Part shown: positions 44,351 through 52,244 of the stretch, piece after piece
How the letters are laid out: every line of letters begins with the position of its first letter
How positions within the stretch are numbered: the first letter of the stretch is position 1
Source of the DNA: Candidatus Gastranaerophilales bacterium
GTDB lineage: Bacteria; Cyanobacteriota; Vampirovibrionia; Gastranaerophilales; Gastranaerophilaceae
Assembly (NCBI GenBank): GCA_944325155.1
Contig: CALUYY010000003.1
Coordinates: 26,257 to 90,256, forward strand
DNA length: 64,000 nucleotides
Direction of reading: 5' to 3'
Position numbers and translations under genes: made by a program
Notes under the pieces: generated by a model
Databases searched by the model: none
The model's input: only the letters and a program-made list of their open reading frames with translations
What the model was told of the DNA's origin: nothing

Positions 44351-44377
44351 TTATCGTCTTTATGTAATTTAACTTTA
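44351..44377 (-). promoter_or_regulatory. Sigma-28 (FliA)-type promoter of the flagellar operon
   Basis: Minus strand: TAAAGTTA (44370-44377), an 11-base spacer, then GACGATAA (44351-44358). The E. coli consensus is TAAAGTTT-N11-GCCGATAA, so 14 of 16 positions agree with exact spacing. The transcription start would fall near 44344, about 19 bases before the ATG. Confidence 0.75.
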
Positions 44378-44489
44378 CAACATTCCCTTTAATATCATCT
44401 AAATTAATGATTTTTATTAAATCGTCACAAAAATCATGCAAATTATGTAACAAAAAATTTACAAACAAGGGAAAGGATGAAAGAAAAAA

Positions 44490-44518
44490 TAAACCAATAT
44501 TAATTTTAATAATATAAT
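44490..44518 (+). promoter_or_regulatory. Candidate promoter of coaD
   Basis: Perfect TATAAT at 44513-44518, 11 bases before the ATG. The -35 position (TAAACC, 17-base spacer) is weak. No Shine-Dalgarno sequence, so the mRNA may have almost no leader. Confidence 0.45.
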
Positions 44519-44529
44519 TAACATAAGAT

Positions 44530-45033
44530 ATGAGTGAAAAAGAAGAAAAAATTGCAATATATCCGGGTAGCTTCGACCCTGTTACAAAAGGTCATATAGA
44601 CATTCTTGAACGTGCTTCAAAAATGTTTGATAAAGTTATTATTGCCGTTTTAAAAAACAGTAATAAAAAGTCTTTCCTGCCCGTTGAAGACAGGGTTAAA
44701 CTAATAAAAGAATCGATTAAAGACATTAAAAATGCCGATGTTGCATACTTTGAAGGTTTGACCGTAGAATATGCAAGACAAACGGGAGCAAAATTTTTAA
44801 TAAGAGGCTTAAGGGCGGTTTCCGATTTTGAATATGAAATGCAGCTTTCACAGGCCAATATGTCAATTGCGCCGGATATAGGAACGGTCTTTTTAATTAC
44901 AAAACCAAAATATAACTTTATTTCTTCGGGAATTGTAAAAGAACTTGCAAGTTTTGGCGAAGATGTTTCAAAATTTGTTCCCGAAAGTGTGGTAGAATAT
45001 TTAAAAAAGCAAAATAAGAAAGGTACAATATAA
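44530..45033 (+). CDS. coaD: Phosphopantetheine adenylyltransferase
   Basis: Fourth step of coenzyme A synthesis. 167 residues with the nucleotidyltransferase motif YPGSFDPVTKGHIDILERA, LIRGLRAVSDFEYEMQLSQAN, and the ISSGIVKELASFG segment. Normal length. It precedes a coiled-coil protein by one base. Confidence 0.96.
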   Translation: MSEKEEKIAIYPGSFDPVTKGHIDILERASKMFDKVIIAVLKNSNKKSFLPVEDRVKLIKESIKDIKNADVAYFEGLTVEYARQTGAKFLIRGLRAVSDFEYEMQLSQANMSIAPDIGTVFLITKPKYNFISSGIVKELASFGEDVSKFVPESVVEYLKKQNKKGTI

Positions 45034-45034
45034 A

Positions 45035-45616
45035 ATGGTACAAGAAGGATTAAAATTGTTTGCATTATATGACAAATTGCAGGAATTATATGATGAAGGC
45101 TTTCATATTCTGCCCCCGCATTTAATGGTTGTAAAAAGCAAAGAATTAAACAGAATAATTGATTCCTTTCCCGATGCCATTGATGAAAGTATTAAAATGG
45201 CAAAGCTCATTTTAAGAAATAAAGAAGAAATGCTGCAAGACGCAAAAAATAAAGCGGAAAGAATTATACAAGACGCCGAAAACGAAAAAAGAAGAATTTT
45301 GGACGAATCTTCCTTAAGACGTGAAATGGAAGAACAGGCAAAAGTTTTCAGAGAAAAAGTTATACAGGAATGCGAAAACATTAAAATGAAAGCATTCGGC
45401 GAAGCGGAAGGAATAAGAATCGCTTCAAATGAAGAGGCGCTTAAATTAAAAGATAACGCTCAGGCCTATGCGCAGCAGATTCTGGTTAAACTTGAACAAG
45501 ATTTAAACAGCCTTTTTCAAATTGTTAAAAACGGCCAGCAGTATATAAGCGAACTCAGAAACGAAAACGAAGAAAATGAAGCCGTTTATACAAGAGGCGA
45601 ACAGCAAAGAAGATAA
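45035..45616 (+). CDS. Coiled-coil protein downstream of coaD
   Basis: 193 residues. The N-terminal 50 (LFALYDKLQELYDEGFHILP) form a small domain; 55-180 is a long Glu/Lys/Ala coiled coil resembling V-ATPase subunit E, F-ATPase subunit b or DivIVA-like rods. Similar short coiled-coil genes follow coaD in many bacteria, without an established role. No membrane helix. It is probably co-transcribed with coaD and closed by a terminator. Confidence 0.75.
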   Translation: MVQEGLKLFALYDKLQELYDEGFHILPPHLMVVKSKELNRIIDSFPDAIDESIKMAKLILRNKEEMLQDAKNKAERIIQDAENEKRRILDESSLRREMEEQAKVFREKVIQECENIKMKAFGEAEGIRIASNEEALKLKDNAQAYAQQILVKLEQDLNSLFQIVKNGQQYISELRNENEENEAVYTRGEQQRR

Positions 45617-45640
45617 AAAGCCTTATCAATAAGGCTTTTA
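45616..45640 (+). terminator. Terminator after the coaD pair
   Basis: 9-bp stem AAAAGCCTT / AAGGCTTTT with a 6-base loop, overlapping the stop codon. Confidence 0.75.
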
Positions 45641-45679
45641 TTCATAATTAAGGGTACCTGACAAAAAGGAGTTTACTTT

Positions 45680-46105
45680 ATGAAAAAATCAATACCTGTA
45701 CTGGCTGCGGTTTTATTATTGGCGGGCTCTTCCGTATATGCCGCACAAAATAACGACATCTGGAGCAATATACAGCAAGGTTTTAAAGAAACACAAAAAA
45801 CATTTCAGGAAGACATAGAATCAATTAAAGGCGACAGGCAAAAAAGCAGATCAAGTTCATATTCTCTGCAAGATACGATTGACGAAGTAAAAGCGGAAAG
45901 AGACGCCGAATTAAAGCCGATTGATGAAAAAATCAAACAAAAAGAAGCGCAGATGAGAAAAGTTTTTGTAGATCCCAAGTTAAGCTTCTCTCAAAAAAAA
46001 TCAAAAACAACTCTTCTTCAAAAAGAAATAAACACTCTTAAAGAACAAAGAGAAAACGTTGAAGAAAAATACAGACAAAAAATAAGAGAATTCAGATATA
46101 ATTAA
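45680..46105 (+). CDS. Small exported coiled-coil protein
   Basis: 141 residues. Signal peptide 1-21 (IPVLAAVLLLAGSSVYAAQN), then a Lys/Glu/Gln-rich helical region (TIDEVKAERDAELKPIDEKI, LQKEINTLKEQRENVEEKYR). No enzymatic motif. AAGGAG before the ATG and a strong terminator after the gene mark it as a single transcription unit. A periplasmic structural or chaperone-like role is possible but unproven. Confidence 0.75.
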   Translation: MKKSIPVLAAVLLLAGSSVYAAQNNDIWSNIQQGFKETQKTFQEDIESIKGDRQKSRSSSYSLQDTIDEVKAERDAELKPIDEKIKQKEAQMRKVFVDPKLSFSQKKSKTTLLQKEINTLKEQRENVEEKYRQKIREFRYN

Positions 46106-46110
46106 TAAAA

Positions 46111-46152
46111 AAAATACCCGATATAAGACCAATCTTCAATCGGGTATTTTTT
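46111..46152 (+). terminator. Terminator after the exported coiled-coil gene
   Basis: Stem AAAATACCCGAT / ATCGGGTATTTT with a 16-base loop and a long T run. Confidence 0.85.
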
Positions 46153-46215
46153 TATTTTTATTATTTAACAATACTTAATAAAAACGCTTTTAAAAAGCGC
46201 TTTTAAATAGTTTTA

Positions 46216-46224
46216 TGTTAAAAT
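46216..46224 (+). promoter_or_regulatory. Extended -10 element before the GH13-like gene
   Basis: TG-T-TAAAAT (hexamer 46219-46224). No convincing -35. It leaves a leader of about 40 bases. Confidence 0.35.
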
Positions 46225-46269
46225 TTTACCAGATGGAAAATTGTTTACCCCAAATAAAAGGAAAAGTAG

Positions 46270-48555
46270 GTGAAAATGCTGAATTTATTACAAAAAAACG
46301 TGTTTACTTCTTTTGATATCAAAGAGGTTTTCCCGAGACTTCTTCAAATATACGGAATAAATGACGTTAAAGAAGAAAGAAAGAAATATTTAACGGAAAC
46401 AATAGAAAAATTCGGCTACCTGCCGTATCCGCATTATAAAGCGCTGGAAGAATTAACGGAAGGAGAGGTTGTATTTTCTCTTGTTAAAATTCTTGAAAAT
46501 GAAGGTGTTTATCAAAATTCAAAACTTATGAATTATTCAAACCCTTCCGTTTTATCAAGAAGAAAAATTAAAAACTCGGACTGGTTTAAAAAAGAAACAC
46601 ACAACATTAAACTTTTATCTTTGTCGGCGCTTGGAAACGGAAACGCATCCGATAAAACCGCAACTTTTATCCAGTGGCTTGCACAGTTAATCTGCCTGCC
46701 CAAAGGAAATAAGGCGCTGAATGTTTTGGCGGACACCATCTATCTTCTTCCTTTCCACCCGAGAGAATTCGGCTGTGCTTATCTTCCGACTTCATCAGAT
46801 ATAAGCCCGAATATGGAAGATGAAAAAATTCTTAAATTTTTGGGGCTGAAAGCAAAAGCACAGGTTCAATTATTTATTGCTCTTGCGCAATTGTCGGGAC
46901 ACCCCGTTATTTATGATATTCTTCCTCAAACGGGAAGATTTTCAAAAATCGTTTTATCTAACCCTTATGTTGCAAGATGGGCAAATATTAAAGAATTAAC
47001 TTCCCAATATGTTGCGGCGCTTGATCAGGTTATAGAAGACATTAAACTTGCACATAAATTTAACGAAGACGAACTTGAAAATACAAAAACAAATTATATA
47101 GAAATTCTAAACGGTTCAAATTATCAATACAGAGACTATCAAAAGCCTATCGTTGAAGCGATTGAAATTTATATGAAAGATATTAAAATCAATCTTGCAA
47201 ACGATATGGCGCAAAAACAAGTCCAGGATGACATCGTTAAAAAAGTATCAATGATTATTGAAAACGTTAACGGCAAAAAAGTATACAAAGAAGAAGATAT
47301 TCTCTGTCAGAAAGATATAATTAACGCCCTTATTCAGGAAGGCTTCTGGCCGATGCCGGGGGGTGCATGGTGTTCAATGGGAATTCCGGTATTTGATAAA
47401 ATGCATGAAATGAAAGATTACCCGATATACAAACACTATAATTATAAAGGCGAAGACGTTTCAAAATTTGCAAACCTTGACTGCCAGACACCTTATTATT
47501 TCACATACTTTGAAAACGGCAGATACAATGAAAGGGTTGTTGATTTTTATGTTGATTACACCCAAAAACTTCAAAAAGAATTTAACTTTGACGGCTTCAG
47601 GGTTGATCATATTGATCATATAGTAGACAACTTATCCGAACAAAACGGAATTCCGATAAGTTACAGAATACCGAGAAAAGTCTTAGGCAAAGTAAATTCA
47701 AATCTTAAAAAACATATTCCTTACTTTGCAACGCTTGCCGAATATATGCTTTGGGATAATTATTACAAAGAATATCATAAGGATATGAATTTTGACCTTT
47801 TATGGGGAAATGACATTGTTTCGCAATCTTCAAAAACTCCTAAGCAAATAATAAAAGACAATAAAACTCTTGAAGATTATAATTTTAAAAACGGAAAAAT
47901 AAACCCCTTATCAATTTTAAAAACCTATAACAACCAGGACGGCGAATTTGAAGCAATAGACAGATATCCCGGCCAGTTGGGCGAGATGGGCGCATTATTT
48001 AAATGGTTCAAATATAAATTTCTCCCCGGCGGACAATACGCAAACAGACCCATGCTCTATATTGACGGCGATGAAAGCTTCACCCAGACGGGAATTGAAT
48101 ATGTTATAGGCCATGAAGTTTCAATGAAAAGAAACGTAAACTGGAATTTCTTTGAAAAATTCAATGCAATAAATTACTTTGCACAGCATTCAAAAATTAT
48201 TGTCTGCGGCAAGGCAAAACTTCTGGAAGAGTTTGATAACGGACTTTGTTATTGGGAAATAAATTCCGCATTCGGTTCATTATTGGTTATTGCAAACTAT
48301 AAAAACCCGACGGAAAAAATCCAGTGCCAAAACGAAGAAGGCTCAAGCTGGACGGAAATCAGACGCGGAGAAACAATTTACAATTCAACGGTTAATTTTA
48401 AAGGAAGGAAATTAAAATCATACTTTGAATTTGATTATGACGAGCTTCAAAAATGTATCTTTACGGAAAAACCGCTTGAAAACTTAATCGAAAACGAAAT
48501 TTTCATAGGCGTCTTAAACCCCGGCGAATTTAAAGTTTACGGTTACGAAGATTAA
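46270..48555 (+). CDS. GH13-like (alpha-amylase superfamily) glucan-active enzyme
   Basis: 761 residues. GH13 signatures are seen: FDGFRVDHIDHIV, with the presumed nucleophile D446, and ATLAEYMLWDN, with the presumed acid/base E491. The third acidic position, usually in an NHD motif, may be E616 in VIGHEVS. The N-terminal 350 residues include HPVIYDILPQTGRF, a possible beta-3 region, and unplaced helical parts. A small beta domain ends the protein (GVLNPGEFKVYGYE). The substrate is probably an alpha-glucan or oligosaccharide. There is no signal peptide, so it is cytoplasmic. The start is GTG 46270 or ATG 46276. Flanked by terminators. Confidence 0.7.
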   Translation: MKMLNLLQKNVFTSFDIKEVFPRLLQIYGINDVKEERKKYLTETIEKFGYLPYPHYKALEELTEGEVVFSLVKILENEGVYQNSKLMNYSNPSVLSRRKIKNSDWFKKETHNIKLLSLSALGNGNASDKTATFIQWLAQLICLPKGNKALNVLADTIYLLPFHPREFGCAYLPTSSDISPNMEDEKILKFLGLKAKAQVQLFIALAQLSGHPVIYDILPQTGRFSKIVLSNPYVARWANIKELTSQYVAALDQVIEDIKLAHKFNEDELENTKTNYIEILNGSNYQYRDYQKPIVEAIEIYMKDIKINLANDMAQKQVQDDIVKKVSMIIENVNGKKVYKEEDILCQKDIINALIQEGFWPMPGGAWCSMGIPVFDKMHEMKDYPIYKHYNYKGEDVSKFANLDCQTPYYFTYFENGRYNERVVDFYVDYTQKLQKEFNFDGFRVDHIDHIVDNLSEQNGIPISYRIPRKVLGKVNSNLKKHIPYFATLAEYMLWDNYYKEYHKDMNFDLLWGNDIVSQSSKTPKQIIKDNKTLEDYNFKNGKINPLSILKTYNNQDGEFEAIDRYPGQLGEMGALFKWFKYKFLPGGQYANRPMLYIDGDESFTQTGIEYVIGHEVSMKRNVNWNFFEKFNAINYFAQHSKIIVCGKAKLLEEFDNGLCYWEINSAFGSLLVIANYKNPTEKIQCQNEEGSSWTEIRRGETIYNSTVNFKGRKLKSYFEFDYDELQKCIFTEKPLENLIENEIFIGVLNPGEFKVYGYED

Positions 48556-48559
48556 TTAT

Positions 48560-48588
48560 AAAAGGGCTTAACAATTAAGCCCTTTTTA
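48560..48588 (+). terminator. Terminator after the GH13-like gene
   Basis: 12-bp stem AAAAGGGCTTAA / TTAAGCCCTTTT with a 3-base loop and trailing T. Confidence 0.85.
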
Positions 48589-48590
48589 AT

Positions 48591-48619
48591 TTGCTCATTT
48601 TTTTTGTTGATAATATAAT
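48591..48619 (+). promoter_or_regulatory. Promoter of the ssb operon
   Basis: TTGCTC (48591-48596), 17-base spacer, perfect TATAAT (48614-48619). Confidence 0.6.
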
Positions 48620-48633
48620 TTTGTTAAACAAAA
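48619..48633. promoter_or_regulatory. 15-bp perfect palindrome at the ssb transcription start
   Basis: TTTTGTT-A-AACAAAA, beginning at the last base of the -10 box. It could be an operator. Chance is not excluded in such A+T-rich DNA. Confidence 0.3.
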
Positions 48634-48648
48634 TAAAAAAGGGTAATT

Positions 48649-48978
48649 ATGGTAAATTCTGTAGTAGTAGTAGGACGCGTCGGACAAAATCCCGAAATGA
48701 AATATTTTGATTCGGGAAAAGTTAAAGTTAATTTCTCCGTTGCCGTCAACAGATGGGATTCAAAAACCAAAGAAGAAATAACCGATTGGTTTAATATTGA
48801 AATTTGGGACAAACAAGCGGAATTTGCGGGCGAATGGGTCAAAAAAGGTTCGCTCGTGGGAGTTGAAGGAAGGCTTGTTTCAAGCAAGTGGACGACACCT
48901 GACGGCGAAACACTTGAAAGATACCTTATAAGATGCACCAACATAAGACTTATGGGTTCCAAAAGAGAAGAAAACTAA
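48649..48978 (+). CDS. ssb: Single-stranded DNA-binding protein (short form)
   Basis: 109 residues, a single OB fold: MVNSVVVVGRVGQNPEMKYF, FSVAVNRWDSKTKEEITDWF and GSLVGVEGRLVSSKWTTPDG. The protein ends RLMGSKREEN and lacks both the Gly-rich linker and the acidic DDDIPF-type tail by which most bacterial SSBs recruit partners. It may be a second, reduced SSB or a lineage with a tail-less main SSB. The GGG before the ATG is a weak ribosome site. It is four bases before the DUF1537 kinase gene. Confidence 0.9.
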   Translation: MVNSVVVVGRVGQNPEMKYFDSGKVKVNFSVAVNRWDSKTKEEITDWFNIEIWDKQAEFAGEWVKKGSLVGVEGRLVSSKWTTPDGETLERYLIRCTNIRLMGSKREEN

Positions 48979-48981
48979 TCT

Positions 48982-50298
48982 ATGTCTATCACGGGAGTTA
49001 TAGGTATTGTTTCGGATGATTTAACGGGCGCAAACGATACCGCATTACAATTTTTTATGAAAGGCTCAAACACGGAGATTATTTTTGAAGCAAATGACGA
49101 GCTTCAAAATCATCTGAACGTGGGCACATGGGCTCTTACAACGGAATCAAGAAACATTGAAGCTAAAATTGCCGCACAAAGAGTTTGGGAAAATTCAAAA
49201 AAAATAAAAGAGTGCCTTAATGTTAGTAACTATTATAAAAAAATTGATTCAACGCTGAGGGGAAATATTGCGGTTGAAACGTTAGCCATGCTTGATGCCA
49301 TTGAATATGACGCAGCCATTATAGCACCCGCTTTTATTCAGGAAGGAAGAATTACGATAGGCGGATACCAGCTTTTAAAAGGAATTCCTATTGAAAGAAC
49401 GGATGCCGCAAGAGATACATACGCTCCCATATATGATTCTTATATTCCGGACATTTTAAAAAAACAGGTAAATGAAACTTATCATAATTTAATTTCAACA
49501 ATTGAATTAAAAACAGTTGCAAAAGGTGCCGGTCCGATTACAAATAAAATAAACGAACTTGTTTCATCGGGCAAAAAACTTATTATAGCAGATGCGGTTT
49601 CATCGGTTGATTTGGAACAAATTGCGCTTGCAATAAGCAAAAGCCAGTATAATATTTTGCCCGTGGGCTCTGCAGGGCTTGCCCATGCACTCGGGAATGT
49701 CTGGCTGCCGGAAGAAAAAAGAGAAGCGGTCAATAAACAATTTCCGATACTTCCCAAATTGGTTTTATCGGGTTCAAAAACAACAATAACGGCAACCCAG
49801 ATTAACAAACTTTCAATGGATGATGACATTGAAAACACATATTTTATAGATATTCATCTTGACGACATTCTAAACCCCGACATTAACCAGATGGCAGAAA
49901 GGGTCGTTCATAATTTCGGAAAAGAAAATGTTGTTATAGTTCATGTGAGCAAGCTTGATGAAGAAATTATGATGGATGAAGGAAAAGAAAAACTCATTGA
50001 TAACGGAATTACAAAAGAAAAGCTTGCCGTTATCATTACGGATTATCTTTCCGATTTATCCGAAAAAATAAGCGAATTATCATCGTTTATCTTAATTACA
50101 ATAGGAGGCGAAACCTCTTATAAATGTTTAAGAAAAATAGATTGCAAATATTTACAGATGACAGATACCATACTTCCCGCCGTTTCTCTTTGCATTGATT
50201 CAAATGCAAGGTTTATCGTAACAAAATCGGGCAATATGGGTTCGGCAACGGCGCTAATTGATATAATAAATTACTTTAAATACCATGAAAAAGAATAA
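48982..50298 (+). CDS. Four-carbon acid sugar kinase family protein (DUF1537)
   Basis: 438 residues. N-terminal domain with GIVSDDLTGANDTALQF and YKKIDSTLRGNIAVE; C-terminal nucleotide-binding domain with ITIGGETSYKCLRK and VTKSGNMGSATALIDII. Characterised members (OtnK, DtnK, DenK type) phosphorylate four-carbon acid sugars such as D-threonate or D-erythronate. The PdxA-like gene overlaps its end by 14 bases, the known pairing for that pathway. The transporter and aldolase genes expected with a catabolic operon are missing here. Confidence 0.85.
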   Translation: MSITGVIGIVSDDLTGANDTALQFFMKGSNTEIIFEANDELQNHLNVGTWALTTESRNIEAKIAAQRVWENSKKIKECLNVSNYYKKIDSTLRGNIAVETLAMLDAIEYDAAIIAPAFIQEGRITIGGYQLLKGIPIERTDAARDTYAPIYDSYIPDILKKQVNETYHNLISTIELKTVAKGAGPITNKINELVSSGKKLIIADAVSSVDLEQIALAISKSQYNILPVGSAGLAHALGNVWLPEEKREAVNKQFPILPKLVLSGSKTTITATQINKLSMDDDIENTYFIDIHLDDILNPDINQMAERVVHNFGKENVVIVHVSKLDEEIMMDEGKEKLIDNGITKEKLAVIITDYLSDLSEKISELSSFILITIGGETSYKCLRKIDCKYLQMTDTILPAVSLCIDSNARFIVTKSGNMGSATALIDIINYFKYHEKE

Positions 50299-51175
50299 AA
50301 TAGCAATTACAACGGGCGACCCGCTCGGGATAGGCGAAGAAGTTACCTATAAAGCCCTGAATATCTTAAAACCCGAAAAAGATGATGTTATTATCATAGG
50401 AAAAGACCTCGGGCTGGGTTATGAAACAATTGAAGTCGATTCAACGGACATCGGCAAATATTGTTATGATTGCCTGAAAATTGCTTCAAATCTTGCAATA
50501 AGCAATGAAATTCAAGGGATTGTTACTTCCCCCGTTTCAAAAGAAGCGCTTAATAAATCGGGATATCATTATTCCGGACAAACGGAAGTTTTGGAATCTT
50601 TTTTGGCGGAAAATAAAGATGATAAAGCGGAGATGGTTTTTATATCTAACGATTTAAGAGTTATGCTTTTAACAAGACATCTTCCTTTATCTCAAATTAA
50701 AATTTCAAAAGAAATGATAGTTCAAAAAGTTTTGAGATTAAATAAATTCTTAAAAGAAAAATGCAAAATAAAATATCCTAAAATTGCCCTCTGTGCGCTT
50801 AATCCCCATGCGGGAGAACACGGCATTTTGGGAACCGAAGAAATTGATACGATAATTCCCGCCGTAAAAGAATTAAACAATGAAGGAGTTTTTACATACG
50901 GTCCTTACAGTGCGGACGGTCTTTTTGCAAAAGTAGGCAAAAAATTCCAAATTAAAGAACAGCAGGAATATGACGCCATTGTTGCAATGTACCATGACCA
51001 GGGGCTTTGCCCCGTTAAAGCGCTTTGCGCAAACAGCGCCGTTAATACGACAATAGGTTTAAGAGTCGTAAGAACTTCGCCCCCGTACGGCACTGCATAT
51101 GATATTAAAGGGAAAAACATAGCAAACCCTGACGGAATGGTATATGCAATAAGGCTTTTATTAAAGTTAATTTAA
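50285..51175 (+). CDS. PdxA-family 4-phospho acid dehydrogenase
   Basis: 296 residues (PdxA is usually about 330). Motifs: ITTGDPLGIGEEV (N-terminal), VTSPVSKEAL, SGQTEVL, LTRHLPL, LNPHAGEHGILGTEE and MYHDQGLCPVKAL (metal-binding His/Asp). It could be PdxA of pyridoxal phosphate synthesis or PdxA2, which oxidises and decarboxylates D-threonate or D-erythronate 4-phosphate to dihydroxyacetone phosphate. Linkage to the DUF1537 kinase favours the PdxA2 role, but a double role is possible. The shortened length lies in the middle of the protein, with no frameshift seen. Confidence 0.85.
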   Translation: MKKNKIAITTGDPLGIGEEVTYKALNILKPEKDDVIIIGKDLGLGYETIEVDSTDIGKYCYDCLKIASNLAISNEIQGIVTSPVSKEALNKSGYHYSGQTEVLESFLAENKDDKAEMVFISNDLRVMLLTRHLPLSQIKISKEMIVQKVLRLNKFLKEKCKIKYPKIALCALNPHAGEHGILGTEEIDTIIPAVKELNNEGVFTYGPYSADGLFAKVGKKFQIKEQQEYDAIVAMYHDQGLCPVKALCANSAVNTTIGLRVVRTSPPYGTAYDIKGKNIANPDGMVYAIRLLLKLI

Positions 51176-51276
51176 TTTCATCCGTTATATAGAGTATATT
51201 TCTCCATTATTATTTATTTTTAAAGCCTTAAATTTATATAATTAATTTAAGGTCAAAAAAGAAAGATTTTTGAATT

Positions 51277-51744
51277 ATGTCTTCTTTTAACATTAACGGC
51301 CCATCTTCAAACCAGCCCATAATTCAAGGGTCGCAAAGTCTCGGAAAAGACGGAGGCGGCGGCGGAAATACGGGCTATATGAATATGCGCCAAAAAAAAG
51401 AAGGCAAAAAACAAAACGAAGAAGATAATTCCGTTTTTTTGGAAGAAGTAATTGAAGACACATTTGAAAAAGAAGGCGAAAAGAAAAAACCCTCCAAAAA
51501 AGGAAAACTCTTAGGCGCAATTTCAAGCCTCATTAAAGATAAAATTCCGCTTGAAAAAAAAGAAGATAAAGATTCGTTTGTAAAATCGGAAGATAATCCC
51601 CAAAACAATGACGAATACGATGATGACGGATATTATGAACAATATCGGAATATAGAAACTATACCTTCAGTAAATTCTTCAAACAATGATGAAGATGAGT
51701 ATGAAGTTGAAGATGACGATTATTACGATGATATAGATGTATAA
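51277..51744 (+). CDS. Acidic low-complexity hypothetical protein
   Basis: 155 residues, not recognised. It has a Gly-rich N-terminus (SLGKDGGGGGNTGY), a Lys/Glu middle part with KKGKLLGAISSLIKDKIPLE, and a C-terminus of almost pure Asp, Glu and Tyr (DDGYYEQYRN...DDDYYDDIDV). It is probably disordered, and there is no signal peptide. No convincing ribosome site before the ATG (GAAAGA only). Coding potential is plausible because the whole frame is open, with lysine and glutamate codons typical of the window. Confidence 0.55.
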   Translation: MSSFNINGPSSNQPIIQGSQSLGKDGGGGGNTGYMNMRQKKEGKKQNEEDNSVFLEEVIEDTFEKEGEKKKPSKKGKLLGAISSLIKDKIPLEKKEDKDSFVKSEDNPQNNDEYDDDGYYEQYRNIETIPSVNSSNNDEDEYEVEDDDYYDDIDV

Positions 51745-51780
51745 TTTTGACTTTTTCAATTTCAAAATTAAAAACAAAAT

Positions 51781-52197
51781 ATGCAAAATGAAATTAAAAA
51801 GTTAATAAGCAAATTATTTTCCTGCAAGCACAGAAATGCGCTTTTAAATTCAGATGAAGGCTACTGCCCCGATTGCGGCAAATATATCAAAAAATCTTAT
51901 TATATAATAAGGTGTTCCTGCTGTGATATTAAAAGAAAAGCAAAAAACTGTTTTAACGAAATAACGCCGACAGAAAAATTCTGTACAAATTGCGGACATA
52001 ATGAATATTTTATAGAAAAATGCGAAAATCTTAATTTGGTTGACATCAATTATGCAATTGAAATTAAAGAAGTAATTGATGAAACAAGCGATTATAAAAA
52101 CGTTAAAATCTGGATCGACGGCAACAATATTGAAAAAGAACCCGAAATTTATAACACTCCTCTTTTGGGAGAAATTAAATATCTGGGCGCAAATTAA
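51781..52197 (+). CDS. Double zinc-ribbon protein of unknown function
   Basis: 138 residues with several CxxC pairs: LFSCKHRNA, GYCPDCGKY, RCSCCDIKRKAKNC and KFCTNCGHNEYF. They probably bind two or three zinc ions. The C-terminal 60 residues are a small beta-rich region (VDINYAIEIKEVIDETSDYK). No catalytic motif; a nucleic-acid or protein adaptor is possible. It starts 36 bases after the acidic protein and is followed by a terminator. Confidence 0.65.
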   Translation: MQNEIKKLISKLFSCKHRNALLNSDEGYCPDCGKYIKKSYYIIRCSCCDIKRKAKNCFNEITPTEKFCTNCGHNEYFIEKCENLNLVDINYAIEIKEVIDETSDYKNVKIWIDGNNIEKEPEIYNTPLLGEIKYLGAN

Positions 52198-52227
52198 AAA
52201 AGGCTCCTATATTAAGGAGCCTTTTTT
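52196..52227. terminator. Bidirectional terminator between zinc-ribbon gene and rplI
   Basis: 13-bp stem AAAAAAGGCTCCT / AGGAGCCTTTTTT with a 6-base loop; T runs on both strands. Confidence 0.9.
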
Positions 52228-52244
52228 AATTTTAAATTGTTTTT

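Noticed and set aside
44477..44503. Eight-codon upstream frame before coaD with an AAGG-like site
   Set aside because: Lies upstream of the predicted transcription start; probably chance.
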